Of a stretch of DNA of 64,000 bases, positions 44,079 through 51,770 are shown piece after piece. Origin of the DNA: Inquilinus ginsengisoli_B. Lineage in GTDB: Bacteria > Pseudomonadota > Alphaproteobacteria > DSM-16000 > Inquilinaceae. Every line of letters starts with the position of its first letter. Position 1 is the first letter of the stretch. The stretch spans positions 2,666,001-2,730,000 of the forward strand of contig NZ_JBNDJK010000001.1 of NCBI RefSeq assembly GCF_050434925.1, in the 5' to 3' direction. The notes under the pieces were generated by a model that searched no databases, was not told where the DNA came from, and saw nothing but the letters and a program-made list of their open reading frames with translations. A program made the position numbers and the translations under genes.

Positions 44079-44170
44079 GGTCTCCCCCTTCAATTCTGCC
44101 GTGGGCGGGGCTGTCTCCGCCGGCCGCATTCTGGCACTGCATAATGGGGCAGGCGACTCGGGGCTTTTCC

Positions 44171-44692
44171 ATGGCGAAGACGGGGCAGGGCGGCGGCGCG
44201 GCGCCCGGGTCAGGCGTGACGGTCCGGCCGATGCGCGGCGACTCGGCGGAGGAGATTGCGGCGGTGGTGGCGCTGATCCGCGGCGCCTTCGCGGATTATC
44301 TCGACCGGCTCGACCCGCCGCCCAGCGCGGTGAACGAGACGGCGGAGAGCATCACGGCGCTGCTGGGCCGCGAGCAGGGGCTGGTGGCCGAGGCGGGCGG
44401 TGTCGCGGTCGGCTGCCTGGTCCTGCAGCGGCGTGAGGGCGGCGACCTCTATGTCGGCCGGGTGGCGGTGGCCCGCGAGCATCGCGGTAGCGGCGTCGGC
44501 CGGGCCCTGATGGCGGCGGCCGAGGCGGAGGCGCGGCGGCTGGGCGGTATGCGGCTGGCGCTCGGCGTCCGCCTGGCGCTGGACGGCAACCGCCGCTTCT
44601 TCGCGTCGCTCGGCTTCACCGAAGGCGCGCTGCACGCCCATCCCGGTTACGACAGGCCGACCTGGGTCGAGATGACGAAGGCGATCGGGTGA
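44171..44692 (+). CDS. GNAT family N-acetyltransferase
   Basis: 173 residues with a standard GNAT core: VTVRPMRGDSAEEIAAV at the first strand, DLYVGRVAVAREHRGSGVGR as the acetyl-CoA motif A (R-x-x-G-x-G/A), and RRFFASLGFTEG as motif B. Acceptor unknown. An ATG 27 bp upstream is also possible, but neither start has a strong ribosome-binding site. It diverges from the secreted-protein gene. Confidence 0.85.
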   Translation: MAKTGQGGGAAPGSGVTVRPMRGDSAEEIAAVVALIRGAFADYLDRLDPPPSAVNETAESITALLGREQGLVAEAGGVAVGCLVLQRREGGDLYVGRVAVAREHRGSGVGRALMAAAEAEARRLGGMRLALGVRLALDGNRRFFASLGFTEGALHAHPGYDRPTWVEMTKAIG

Positions 44693-44794
44693 GGGGCGCC
44701 CATTCCGTCTTGCGGCCGTCTGAGACCCGAAGCGGACTGTCGAGTGGACGGCAGAACCGCTAGTCTAGGCGGCCATTAGCAGACGAGCCACTCG

Positions 44795-45037
44795 ATGCAT
44801 ATCTCGGCAGCCGCAAATGTAGCCGTGCCCGCATATTTGGCGATCCTATCAAAGGGCTACAAAATTGAGCCAGGCAGCGAACCTAGTAGCCTCATTGCCA
44901 CGAGAGGCGGTGACACGTTTTTAGCAGACGATCCAATAACCCTTCTTGGGTTGATTGCGATGGCCGAGCTTCGGGGCGCACATTGGCACGCCACTGACCA
45001 GGAGATCGACGACTACTTGATGCGCTTTGGAGGATAG
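44795..45037 (+). CDS. Small hypothetical protein
   Basis: 80 residues, acidic, without signal peptide or membrane span. Its base composition is closer to 52% G+C than the window's average, with codons such as ATA and TTA, so it may be recently acquired. It lies just before a decayed araC fragment and an ankyrin gene. I do not recognise it. Confidence 0.6.
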   Translation: MHISAAANVAVPAYLAILSKGYKIEPGSEPSSLIATRGGDTFLADDPITLLGLIAMAELRGAHWHATDQEIDDYLMRFGG

Positions 45038-45171
45038 GAGGCCGAAGACAATGGCTTGCCTTCTCTGATCGATCAATTGGCGAGCTTCCGCTTTCCGCCC
45101 TCTGCGGACAATCGGTATCTTCCGAACCATCCGCCCGGCCGCGCTGAGGCGCGCGAACCGTTGCAGCCGCC

Positions 45172-45305
45172 TCACCCGCAAAAACCGCGGCGGAACTCGC
45201 GCGGGGTCATTGCCTTCAGCGCCCGGAACTGGCGGTTGAAATGGCGATGTTGGGGTATCTGACCTCGTCCGCGACATGGGCGATCGGCCGGTCGCTGTCA
45301 ATCAG
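45172..45305 (-). pseudogene. Decayed copy of the 3' end of the AraC-family gene
   Basis: About 134 bp closely match 46543-46676, the last ~45 codons of the intact araC gene (through the second helix-turn-helix and the end FRRSFRG). A one-base deletion in the GAAATGGCG stretch breaks the frame. It is separated from the intact gene by the ankyrin gene. Confidence 0.88.
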
Positions 45306-45338
45306 GGTCGCGATGTGCGAACCCGATCCGTGCGCTGG

Positions 45339-46391
45339 CTAGCGCCTGTAGGGCGGGGGCGCGAGCTTGATTGGTTTCGGGTTCGCCAGCACCCAGGCGA
45401 CCGCCAGCTCGATCAGGCGCGTCGGATCGCCGAAGTTGGCCTTTATCCTGGCGACGATCGCGGCGACTTCCCGGATCTCGTGGTCAGGCAGGGGCGTGCC
45501 GGTCTGGACATGGCGCAAATAGGCGTCGGCCATCCTGCCGTAATCCCCATCCCAGTTGGCGCCGCCATTGCCGTCGAGTTCGTTCGATATGCGCCCGGCG
45601 ATCCGCACCACCTCTCCCTGCACCGTGGCCGCCGGGCCGCTGCCTGGTACCAAAAGGTCCCATAATTCCCGGTGCTGGTCCTGCCAGCGGGTCGCCCTGA
45701 CGACGATCATGGACTTGCCGTCATGTAGGGCGCGGCGGGGCACGGGCACGACGTCGAACAGTTCATACAGCCGATCGAGAGCGGCGCTGGCGGCTTCGAC
45801 CGACTCCGGGTTGAAGTTGCCGCGGTGGAATTCGAAGCGCCTGCCGATCTCCTCGACGAAGCCCGTCATCCGTTCGGTCCTGCTGGCGCCGGCGGCCAGA
45901 AGGTCTTCCGCCAGGGGCGCCATCCGCTCCAGCACCGCATTGCTGCACTGCTGCAGGGCCAGTTCCAGCGGGGTCAGGCCCGCCTGGTTGCGGGCATCGA
46001 CCCGGGCGCCGTGCTCGATCAGCAGGCGGGCATTGGGGGGAATGTGGGATGCCGCTGCCGCGTGCAGCGGCGTGCCCACCGCCGGGCGGTCATCGTGGAC
46101 ATCGGCACCCAGCTCCAGCAGTCCCTCGATGCGGCCCCGCCACGCACGCGACCGCGCATGCAAAGGCGTGTTGCCGTGGCTGTCGGCGGCTGACAGATCG
46201 GCGCCCTGGGCGACCAGCCAGCGGGCCAGCTCATCGGGACATTCCGCAAAGCCCAGCGCTGTCTGCTCATTATACCCGCCGCGAGCATTCAGGTCGCAGG
46301 TCTCGAAGACCGCCTTCAGCTCTGCAAGATCGCCCGCCTTGAGCAGATCTTCGAAGTGCTTCGGGAGCCGCGTCTTGAGAGGGGTGGTCAT
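45339..46391 (-). CDS. Ankyrin repeat protein
   Basis: 350 residues. Ankyrin repeats occupy about residues 15-170: LVAQGADLSAADSHGNTPLH, LLELGADVHDDRPAVGTPLH, LLIEHGARVDARNQAGLTPL. The C-terminal half (from about 180) is a distinct domain with RATRWQDQHRELWDLLVPG and a conserved-looking NGGANWDGDYGRMADAYL. No signal peptide. ATG 46391 has GAGG eight bases upstream. It is followed by a decayed araC tail; the gene may have come in with that duplication. Role unknown; protein binding is the usual job of the repeats. Confidence 0.8.
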   Translation of the reverse strand: MTTPLKTRLPKHFEDLLKAGDLAELKAVFETCDLNARGGYNEQTALGFAECPDELARWLVAQGADLSAADSHGNTPLHARSRAWRGRIEGLLELGADVHDDRPAVGTPLHAAAASHIPPNARLLIEHGARVDARNQAGLTPLELALQQCSNAVLERMAPLAEDLLAAGASRTERMTGFVEEIGRRFEFHRGNFNPESVEAASAALDRLYELFDVVPVPRRALHDGKSMIVVRATRWQDQHRELWDLLVPGSGPAATVQGEVVRIAGRISNELDGNGGANWDGDYGRMADAYLRHVQTGTPLPDHEIREVAAIVARIKANFGDPTRLIELAVAWVLANPKPIKLAPPPYRR

Positions 46392-46542
46392 CTGCATCCT
46401 CGCGGTGGAAGGGGATACACGCGCCTCGGCTGAGGTCGTCTTTGATCTTAGATACGCCAAAGACCGCTATCCATCCCGGCAATGCACAGGCTTGCTGCCC
46501 CGAAGGGGCTTATGGCTGCCGTCCGGCCATACCGGGCTGACC

Positions 46543-47406
46543 TCACCCGCGAAAACTGCGGCGGAACTCGCGCGGAGACATGGCCTTCAGCGCCCGGAAC
46601 TGGCGGTTGAAATTGGCGATGTTGGGATAGCCGACCTCGTCGGCGACATGGGCGATCGGGCGGTCGCTGTTGATCAGCAGCGAGCAGGCCTGGCCGATGC
46701 GCAGCTGGGCGACATAACGCGACACGGTCAGCCTCGTGTGCCGGCGGAAGAAGCGGTGGAAGGCCGAGGGGCTGAGGCAGGCCAGGCCGGTCAGCACCGC
46801 GATCGGGATCTCGTCGCGGTAATGCGCGTGGATGTGGTTCAGCACCCGGTCGATGCGGGCCTGCTCCGGCGCCGCCACGGCGGCCGGCAGCGGCGCCGGG
46901 GCGGCCAGCGGCGCCCGGCCCTCGTCCCGCGCCAGGGCGGTCAGCACCTCGATCAGCCGCAGCAGCCGGCCGGCGGGGTCGAGATCCGGCATCGCCTCGA
47001 TCGCCGGCCGCACCGCGGCGGCGGCGGGGGCGGAGAAGGCCAGGCCGCGCCCGGCCTCGTCGAGCAGGCGCGCCACCGGCCGCAGCTCGGCCAGCGAGCC
47101 CACCAGCCGCGCCGCCCAGTCCGGCGAGAACCACATCACCAGCGCGATATGCGGCCGGGCCGGGTCGATGCGCTCGCGCGAGCACCAGGTGTGCGGCAGG
47201 TTCGGGCCGACCAGCACCAGGTCGCCGTCGTCGTATTGGCCGAGATGGTCGCCGACATGGCGCTGGCCGCGGCTGTTCAGGGTCAGCGTCAGCTCGAACT
47301 CCGGGTGGTAGTGCCATTCGAACGGGATGGCGTCGTCCAGCCGCCGGTTCAGCAGCGTCCAGGACGCATCCCCCGGCACCGTCACCTTCTCGAAGATCGG
47401 CTGCAT
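46543..47406 (-). CDS. AraC family transcriptional regulator
   Basis: 287 residues. N-terminal cupin-like sensor (FEWHYHPEFELTLTLNSRG), Ala/Pro-rich linker, then two helix-turn-helix motifs (AVLTGLACLSPSAFHRFFRR and AHVADEVGYPNIANFNRQF). It is divergent from a PhyH-type dioxygenase gene with matched inverted sites in between, so regulation of that gene is likely. Confidence 0.9.
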   Translation of the reverse strand: MQPIFEKVTVPGDASWTLLNRRLDDAIPFEWHYHPEFELTLTLNSRGQRHVGDHLGQYDDGDLVLVGPNLPHTWCSRERIDPARPHIALVMWFSPDWAARLVGSLAELRPVARLLDEAGRGLAFSAPAAAAVRPAIEAMPDLDPAGRLLRLIEVLTALARDEGRAPLAAPAPLPAAVAAPEQARIDRVLNHIHAHYRDEIPIAVLTGLACLSPSAFHRFFRRHTRLTVSRYVAQLRIGQACSLLINSDRPIAHVADEVGYPNIANFNRQFRALKAMSPREFRRSFRG

Positions 47407-47412
47407 GGCGAG

Positions 47413-47466
47413 AACTGATACGCAAGGGCAGCTCGGTTGCCGCCCGACGCGACTCCAGTATCAGTT
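47413..47466. promoter_or_regulatory. Inverted 9-bp sites between araC and the dioxygenase gene
   Basis: AACTGATAC (47413-47421) and its exact complement GTATCAGTT (47458-47466) lie 36 bp apart in the 151-bp divergent gap. One site is next to the araC start codon. The arrangement suits an AraC-type operator pair. Confidence 0.5.
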
Positions 47467-47557
47467 TTCGGCAGGCGGCGCCAACATGGCGGGCCCGGAC
47501 GGCGCTACAGTCCTGACATGGACGGCCGAACGCCGCACCGCTTCAGGGGAAACGCCA

Positions 47558-48511
47558 ATGGACCGCTATCAGTACGGGGACAACCGGCCGGGCAACGCCT
47601 CGGTCTCCTACACCTACGACACCCAACTCAAGGACATCGAGAAGACGCGGCCGCTGCGCGTCCTGTCCGAGGCGGACTGGAAGCACTGGATCACCTGGGG
47701 CTATGTCGTCGTCCCCAATGCGGTGCCGGCCGAGAACGTCCGTCGCACCTGCGACCTGCTGTGGGAGTTCCAGGAGATGGATCCGAAGGATCCGGAGAGC
47801 TGGGTGAAGCCGCAGCTGCGCGACCACGCGATGAAGGAGCTGAACAACAGCGGCATGGTCGAGATCTACAACCACCAACTGCTGTGGGACAACCGACAGC
47901 ACCAGAAGGTGTACGACGCCTTCGTCGACATCTGGGACACCGAGCGGCTGTGGGTCACCATCGACCGCGCCAACCTGAACCCGCCGAACCGCCAAGCCCG
48001 CGGTTTCAACGGCTTCATCCACTGGGACGCCGACACCTCGCTGACGCCGCTGCCGGTGAACTGCCAGGGCGTGCTGTCGCTGGTCGACACCGACCCGGAG
48101 ATGGGCGGCTTCCAATGCGTGCCGGAGCTGTTCCGGACGCTGGAAGCGTGGCGCGAGACCCAGCCGGCCGACCGCAACCCCTGGGCGCCGGACACCACCG
48201 GCTTCGAGATCCGGAACGTCACCATGAAGGCCGGCGACCTCTTGATCTTCAACAGCCTGCTGGCGCACGGCATCCGGCCGAACCGGTCGGCCGACCGGGT
48301 GCGGATGGCGCAGTACATCTCGATGACCCCGGCGGACGAGGGCAACGCCCAGCTGCGCGACTGGCGCATCCAGTCCTGGCGCGACCGCGAGCCGCCGCAG
48401 GGTTATGCCTTCCCCGGCGATCCGCGGGAGTGGGAAAAGACGCGCTACGAGCGCGCCAGTTTGACCCCGCTGGGAGAGAGGCTGCTCGGCCTCGCCTCCT
48501 GGGACGAGTGA
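47558..48511 (+). CDS. Phytanoyl-CoA dioxygenase (PhyH) family, Fe(II)/2-oxoglutarate oxygenase-like
   Basis: 317 residues. The iron-binding HxD lies in FIHWDADTSL and the distal His and Arg in LLAHGIRPNRSADRVRMAQ, so the catalytic triad is complete. The N-terminus (YTYDTQLKDIEKTRPLRVLS) and WGYVVVPNAVPAEN are family-like. ATG follows CAGGGGAAACGCCA. Substrates in this family range from acyl-CoAs to small metabolites; it cannot be narrowed here. Probably under the divergent AraC regulator. Confidence 0.85.
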   Translation: MDRYQYGDNRPGNASVSYTYDTQLKDIEKTRPLRVLSEADWKHWITWGYVVVPNAVPAENVRRTCDLLWEFQEMDPKDPESWVKPQLRDHAMKELNNSGMVEIYNHQLLWDNRQHQKVYDAFVDIWDTERLWVTIDRANLNPPNRQARGFNGFIHWDADTSLTPLPVNCQGVLSLVDTDPEMGGFQCVPELFRTLEAWRETQPADRNPWAPDTTGFEIRNVTMKAGDLLIFNSLLAHGIRPNRSADRVRMAQYISMTPADEGNAQLRDWRIQSWRDREPPQGYAFPGDPREWEKTRYERASLTPLGERLLGLASWDE

Positions 48512-48577
48512 TCATGTCCCATTCGTAACTTGTCCGGGGCCGGGCGCGGCGCGAACGTCCGGCCTCGGAGGTGCGCG

Positions 48578-49351
48578 ATGGCGACCGATACGGCATCGAA
48601 GACTGGTGTAAGCGGCCGGCGCTGGCTGCGCGGCGCCGGCGAGCTGGCGGCGCTGCTGCTGGTGATCGCCGCCGGCAAGACCGCCATCGCCGAGCCCTTC
48701 TACGTCCCCTCCGGCTCGATGGAGCCGACGCTGCAGATCGGCGACGAGCTCGTCGCCACCAAGTTCAGCTACGGCTACAGCGCTGCCTCGCTGCCCTTCG
48801 GCCTGACCTTGCCCGCGAGCGGTCGAGTGTTGGGCCGGATGCCGGCGCGCGGCGACGTCGTCGTCTTCCGCTGGCCCGGAGATGCGTCGCAGACCTGGGT
48901 CAAGCGGGTGATCGGGTTGCCGGGCGATCGCGTCGCGATGCGCGACGGCCGGCTCTGGATCAACGGCGCGCCGGTCGGGCTGCGGCCGGACGGCGAGGGC
49001 AGGGTGGAGCGCGGCGACGGCGCGACCGTGCCTGCCGTCCGCGCGGTCGAGACCCTGCCGGGCGGGATCAGCCACCCGATCTTCAAGCTCTACGCCCGCG
49101 GGCCGCTGGACGAGATGGCGGAGGTCACGGTGCCGCCCGGCGACCTCTTCGTCATGGGCGACAACCGCGACAACTCTGCCGACAGCCGGCTGCCGGTCAG
49201 CGCCGGCGGCGTCGGCCTGCTGCCGGTCGGCGACCTCGTCGGCAAGGCCGAGCTTGTGGTCGCGTCCTGGGATCTCGGCCGCGCCTCGCAGCCGGTCTGG
49301 ACCTGGCCCGCCGGCCTGCGGCTGGACCGCTTCCTGTCGGCGATCGAGTGA
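48578..49351 (+). CDS. lepB: Signal peptidase I
   Basis: 257 residues. One N-terminal membrane anchor (ELAALLLVIAAGKTAIA) followed by the catalytic Ser 47 (VPSGSMEPTL), Lys 109 (TWVKRVIGLPGD) and the box MGDNRDNSADSR. The Ser/Lys dyad is complete, so it should cleave Sec signal peptides in the periplasm. ATG follows GGAGGTGCGCG. It may be a second copy, since the usual partners of lepB (rnc, era, acpS) are not adjacent. Confidence 0.92.
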   Translation: MATDTASKTGVSGRRWLRGAGELAALLLVIAAGKTAIAEPFYVPSGSMEPTLQIGDELVATKFSYGYSAASLPFGLTLPASGRVLGRMPARGDVVVFRWPGDASQTWVKRVIGLPGDRVAMRDGRLWINGAPVGLRPDGEGRVERGDGATVPAVRAVETLPGGISHPIFKLYARGPLDEMAEVTVPPGDLFVMGDNRDNSADSRLPVSAGGVGLLPVGDLVGKAELVVASWDLGRASQPVWTWPAGLRLDRFLSAIE

Positions 49352-49355
49352 GCTT

Positions 49356-49427
49356 GTAGGTTGGGTTCGCGGTCCGCGAACCCAACACTTGAAGCTGTTG
49401 GGTTCGCCATGGGCGAACCCAACCTAC
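49356..49427. repeat. Palindromic GTAGGTTGGGTT repeat with two inner hairpins
   Basis: Outer arms GTAGGTTGGGTTCGC and GCGAACCCAACCTAC are exact complements. Each half is itself a hairpin (GTTGGGTTCGCGG ... and GTTGGGTTCGCC ...). Similar GTAGGTTGGGTT elements are common as intergenic repeats in proteobacteria. It sits between convergent genes. Confidence 0.85.
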
Positions 49428-49446
49428 GCGACGGAGCGAAGCGGGA

Positions 49447-49794
49447 TCAGATCGCCGCGGTGACCTGGATCTCGACGCGGTATTCCGGGCCGGCCAGCCT
49501 GCTTTCGACCGTGGCACGGGCCGGGGTGTTGCCGGGCGAGACCCACTTGTCCCAGGCCGCGTTCATGGCGGCGAAATCGGCGATGTCGGCCAGCCAGATG
49601 TTGGCGGTCAGCAGCTTGGTCTTGTCGGTGCCGGCCTCGGCCAGCAGCCCGTCGATCGTCGCCAGGATCTGACGGGTCTGCTCGGTCACGTCCGGCGTCG
49701 GGGTCTCGGCCACCTGGCCGGCCAGGAACACGCGGTCGCCATGGATGACGGCCGCGCTCATGCGCGGGCCGACGCCGATGCGCTTGATGGTCAT
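49447..49794 (-). CDS. RidA/YjgF family enamine/imine deaminase-like protein
   Basis: 115 residues, family length. The segments VFLAGQVAE, LTANIWLADIADFAAMN and the end PARATVESRLAGPEYRVEIQ contain the conserved Arg and Glu of the RidA active site. ATG follows GAGGATACCC. It is the last gene of the nucleoside-salvage run, 28 bp after add. Some RidA branches act on specific imines; which one is not clear. Confidence 0.88.
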   Translation of the reverse strand: MTIKRIGVGPRMSAAVIHGDRVFLAGQVAETPTPDVTEQTRQILATIDGLLAEAGTDKTKLLTANIWLADIADFAAMNAAWDKWVSPGNTPARATVESRLAGPEYRVEIQVTAAI

Positions 49795-49822
49795 GGGTAT
49801 CCTCTTCTCTGCTTCGGGTGGA

Positions 49823-50812
49823 TCAGGAGTCGAGCCTGGCCAGCAGCCGGGCACGGGTGGGTTCGTCGACGAAGGCGGCCTGCAGCGCGGTGCGCGTCAC
49901 CTGCCGCAGGGCAGCCTCGTCGAGGCCGAAATGCCGCTCCGCCACCTCGTATTCGCGGCCGATGGTGGTGGCGAAATAGGGCGGGTCGTCGCTGTTCAGC
50001 GTCACCTTCACTCCGGCCTCCATCAGCTGGCGCAGCGGATGGGCACGATAGTCGGGATAGACCTTGGTGGCGACATTGCTGGTCGGGCAGACCTCCAGCA
50101 CGATGCCGCGGTCGGCCAGCTCGCGCACCAGCGTCGGGTCCTCGATCGAGCGCACGCCGTGGCCGATCCGGGCGACCGGCAGGCGCAGCGCCGCCCATAC
50201 GCTTTCCGGCCCCGCCGCCTCGCCGGCATGGACGTTGCAGGCCAGGCCGGCCTCGTCATGGGCGATGTGGAAGGCTTGGGTGAACAGGCGCGGGGGGAAG
50301 CCGGCCTCGTCGCCGCCCATGCCGAAGCCGGTGACCAGCGGATGCGGGTGCTTCGCCGTCAGCTTCGCCACCTCGATCCCGCGCTCCGCCCCGAGATGGC
50401 GGACGCAGGTGACGATGATGCGGGATTCGATGCCGGTCTCGGCCCGCGCATCCTCGATGCCCTGGACGATGCCGTCGAGATGGCCCTGATACGACAGGCC
50501 GGCCGCCGCGGCATGGTCGGGCGAGGACATCAGCTCGACATAGATCGCGCCCTCGGCGGCGCAGGCCTTCAGGTACTCGTAGGTGACGTCGCGATAGTCC
50601 CGCTCGGTCTTGATCACCGTGCTGGCGGCGTCATAGACCTTGAGGAAGTGCAGGAAATTGGTCCAGGCGAACTCGCCCGTCGCGTCGAACAGATCCGCCG
50701 GCAGGGCCATGCCGTGCCGGCCGGCCAGACGGCGGACCAGGTCCGGACTGGCCGCGCCCTCCAGATGCAGGTGAAGCTCCGCCTTCGGCAGCATCGCCGC
50801 GCCCTCTCTCAT
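49823..50812 (-). CDS. add: Adenosine deaminase family protein
   Basis: 329 residues. Zinc ligands in AELHLHLEGA (HxH), His in NVHAGEAAGP with the catalytic Glu, IGHGVRS and the SDDPPYF Asp pair are present. It deaminates adenosine (or adenine in the related subfamily) to inosine (or hypoxanthine). The ATG at 50812 overlaps the stop of the DMT gene (ATGA); an ATG at 50794 giving MLPKAELHLH with GAGAGG ahead of it is equally good. Its neighbours deoA and cdd support a salvage role. Confidence 0.88.
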   Translation of the reverse strand: MREGAAMLPKAELHLHLEGAASPDLVRRLAGRHGMALPADLFDATGEFAWTNFLHFLKVYDAASTVIKTERDYRDVTYEYLKACAAEGAIYVELMSSPDHAAAAGLSYQGHLDGIVQGIEDARAETGIESRIIVTCVRHLGAERGIEVAKLTAKHPHPLVTGFGMGGDEAGFPPRLFTQAFHIAHDEAGLACNVHAGEAAGPESVWAALRLPVARIGHGVRSIEDPTLVRELADRGIVLEVCPTSNVATKVYPDYRAHPLRQLMEAGVKVTLNSDDPPYFATTIGREYEVAERHFGLDEAALRQVTRTALQAAFVDEPTRARLLARLDS

Positions 50813-51768
50813 GATGCCGACACCCCGCTCTCGCCGGCCGGGTCGGTCGCCCCGGCGGGCGGCGAGACCGGCGACCGGGTCCGCGTCTCGCGGTGCAGGA
50901 TGTAGAGGCCGCTGGCGACGACGACCGCCGAGCCGACCCAGATCCACAGATCGGGCACGTCGCCCCACAGCATGAAGCCCAGCCCCACGCCCCAGATCAT
51001 GCCGGTGTATTCGAACGGCACCACGATCGACGGCGTCGCCACGCGATAGGCCTGCGCCATCATGATCGCGCCGATGCCGCCGAGCAGGCCCAGCACGGCG
51101 AGCAGCCCGGCATCCTTCCAGGTCGGCGTGACCCAGACGAAGGGCATCTGCACCCCGGCGACGGCGACGATGACGATGGTGGCGTAGAAGATCATCGAGG
51201 CGTTGGTCTCGGTGCGGCTGTAGAGGCGCATCAGCACCATCGACAGGGCATAGGCCGCGGTGGCCAGCAGCGCGATGGCGGCGCCGCCGCCGAAGCCGCT
51301 GCCTTCGCCGCCCGGCCGGATCATGATCAGCACCCCAGCGAAGCCGACCAGCACAGCCAGCCAGCGCTTGAGGCCGACCTTCTCGCCCAGGATCGGCACC
51401 GACAGGGCGGTGATGAACATCGGCGCGGCGAAGCCGATGGCATAGGCATCGGCCAGCGGCATCACCGCGAAGGCCCAGAAGAAGCCGAAGGTGCCGACGC
51501 AGCCGACCAGGCCGCGCATCAGATGCACCCCGACCCGGCGGGTCCGCAACGCCTTGAGCCCGGGCGGCCGATACAACATCACCAGGGTCGGAATCAGCCC
51601 GATCGAGGCGCGGAAGAACACGATCTGGGCGATCGGATAATCGGCCGACAGCCATTTGATCATGGCGTCCATGATGCACAGCAGGAAGATGCCGCCGGTG
51701 TAGAGCGCGATGCCCTGCGCCGCCGACTGCTTCGCCTGCGGCGGCGCGGTCGCGGCCTGCGCGCCCAT
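50809..51768 (-). CDS. DMT (EamA) superfamily transporter
   Basis: 319 residues with about ten membrane spans in two EamA halves (GIALYTGGIFLLCIMDAMIK ... and GAIMMAQAYRVATPSIVVPF). The FFRASIGLIPTLVMLY and PFEYTGMIWGVGLGF segments are typical. EamA proteins export metabolites. Its location between deoA and add (3-bp and overlapping junctions) suggests a nucleoside or base as cargo, which is an inference from context. Confidence 0.85.
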   Translation of the reverse strand: MGAQAATAPPQAKQSAAQGIALYTGGIFLLCIMDAMIKWLSADYPIAQIVFFRASIGLIPTLVMLYRPPGLKALRTRRVGVHLMRGLVGCVGTFGFFWAFAVMPLADAYAIGFAAPMFITALSVPILGEKVGLKRWLAVLVGFAGVLIMIRPGGEGSGFGGGAAIALLATAAYALSMVLMRLYSRTETNASMIFYATIVIVAVAGVQMPFVWVTPTWKDAGLLAVLGLLGGIGAIMMAQAYRVATPSIVVPFEYTGMIWGVGLGFMLWGDVPDLWIWVGSAVVVASGLYILHRETRTRSPVSPPAGATDPAGESGVSAS

Positions 51769-51770
51769 GC

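Noticed and set aside
46494..46515. GCCCCGAAGGGGC hairpin after the araC gene as a terminator
   Set aside because: A five-base stem with no U-tract on the minus strand; too weak to call.
48512..48577. Possible tRNA or small RNA genes in the short intergenic gaps
   Set aside because: No cloverleaf-like sequence or TTC-A-A/CCA arrangement was seen in any gap; most gaps over 100 bp are explained by repeats or control regions.
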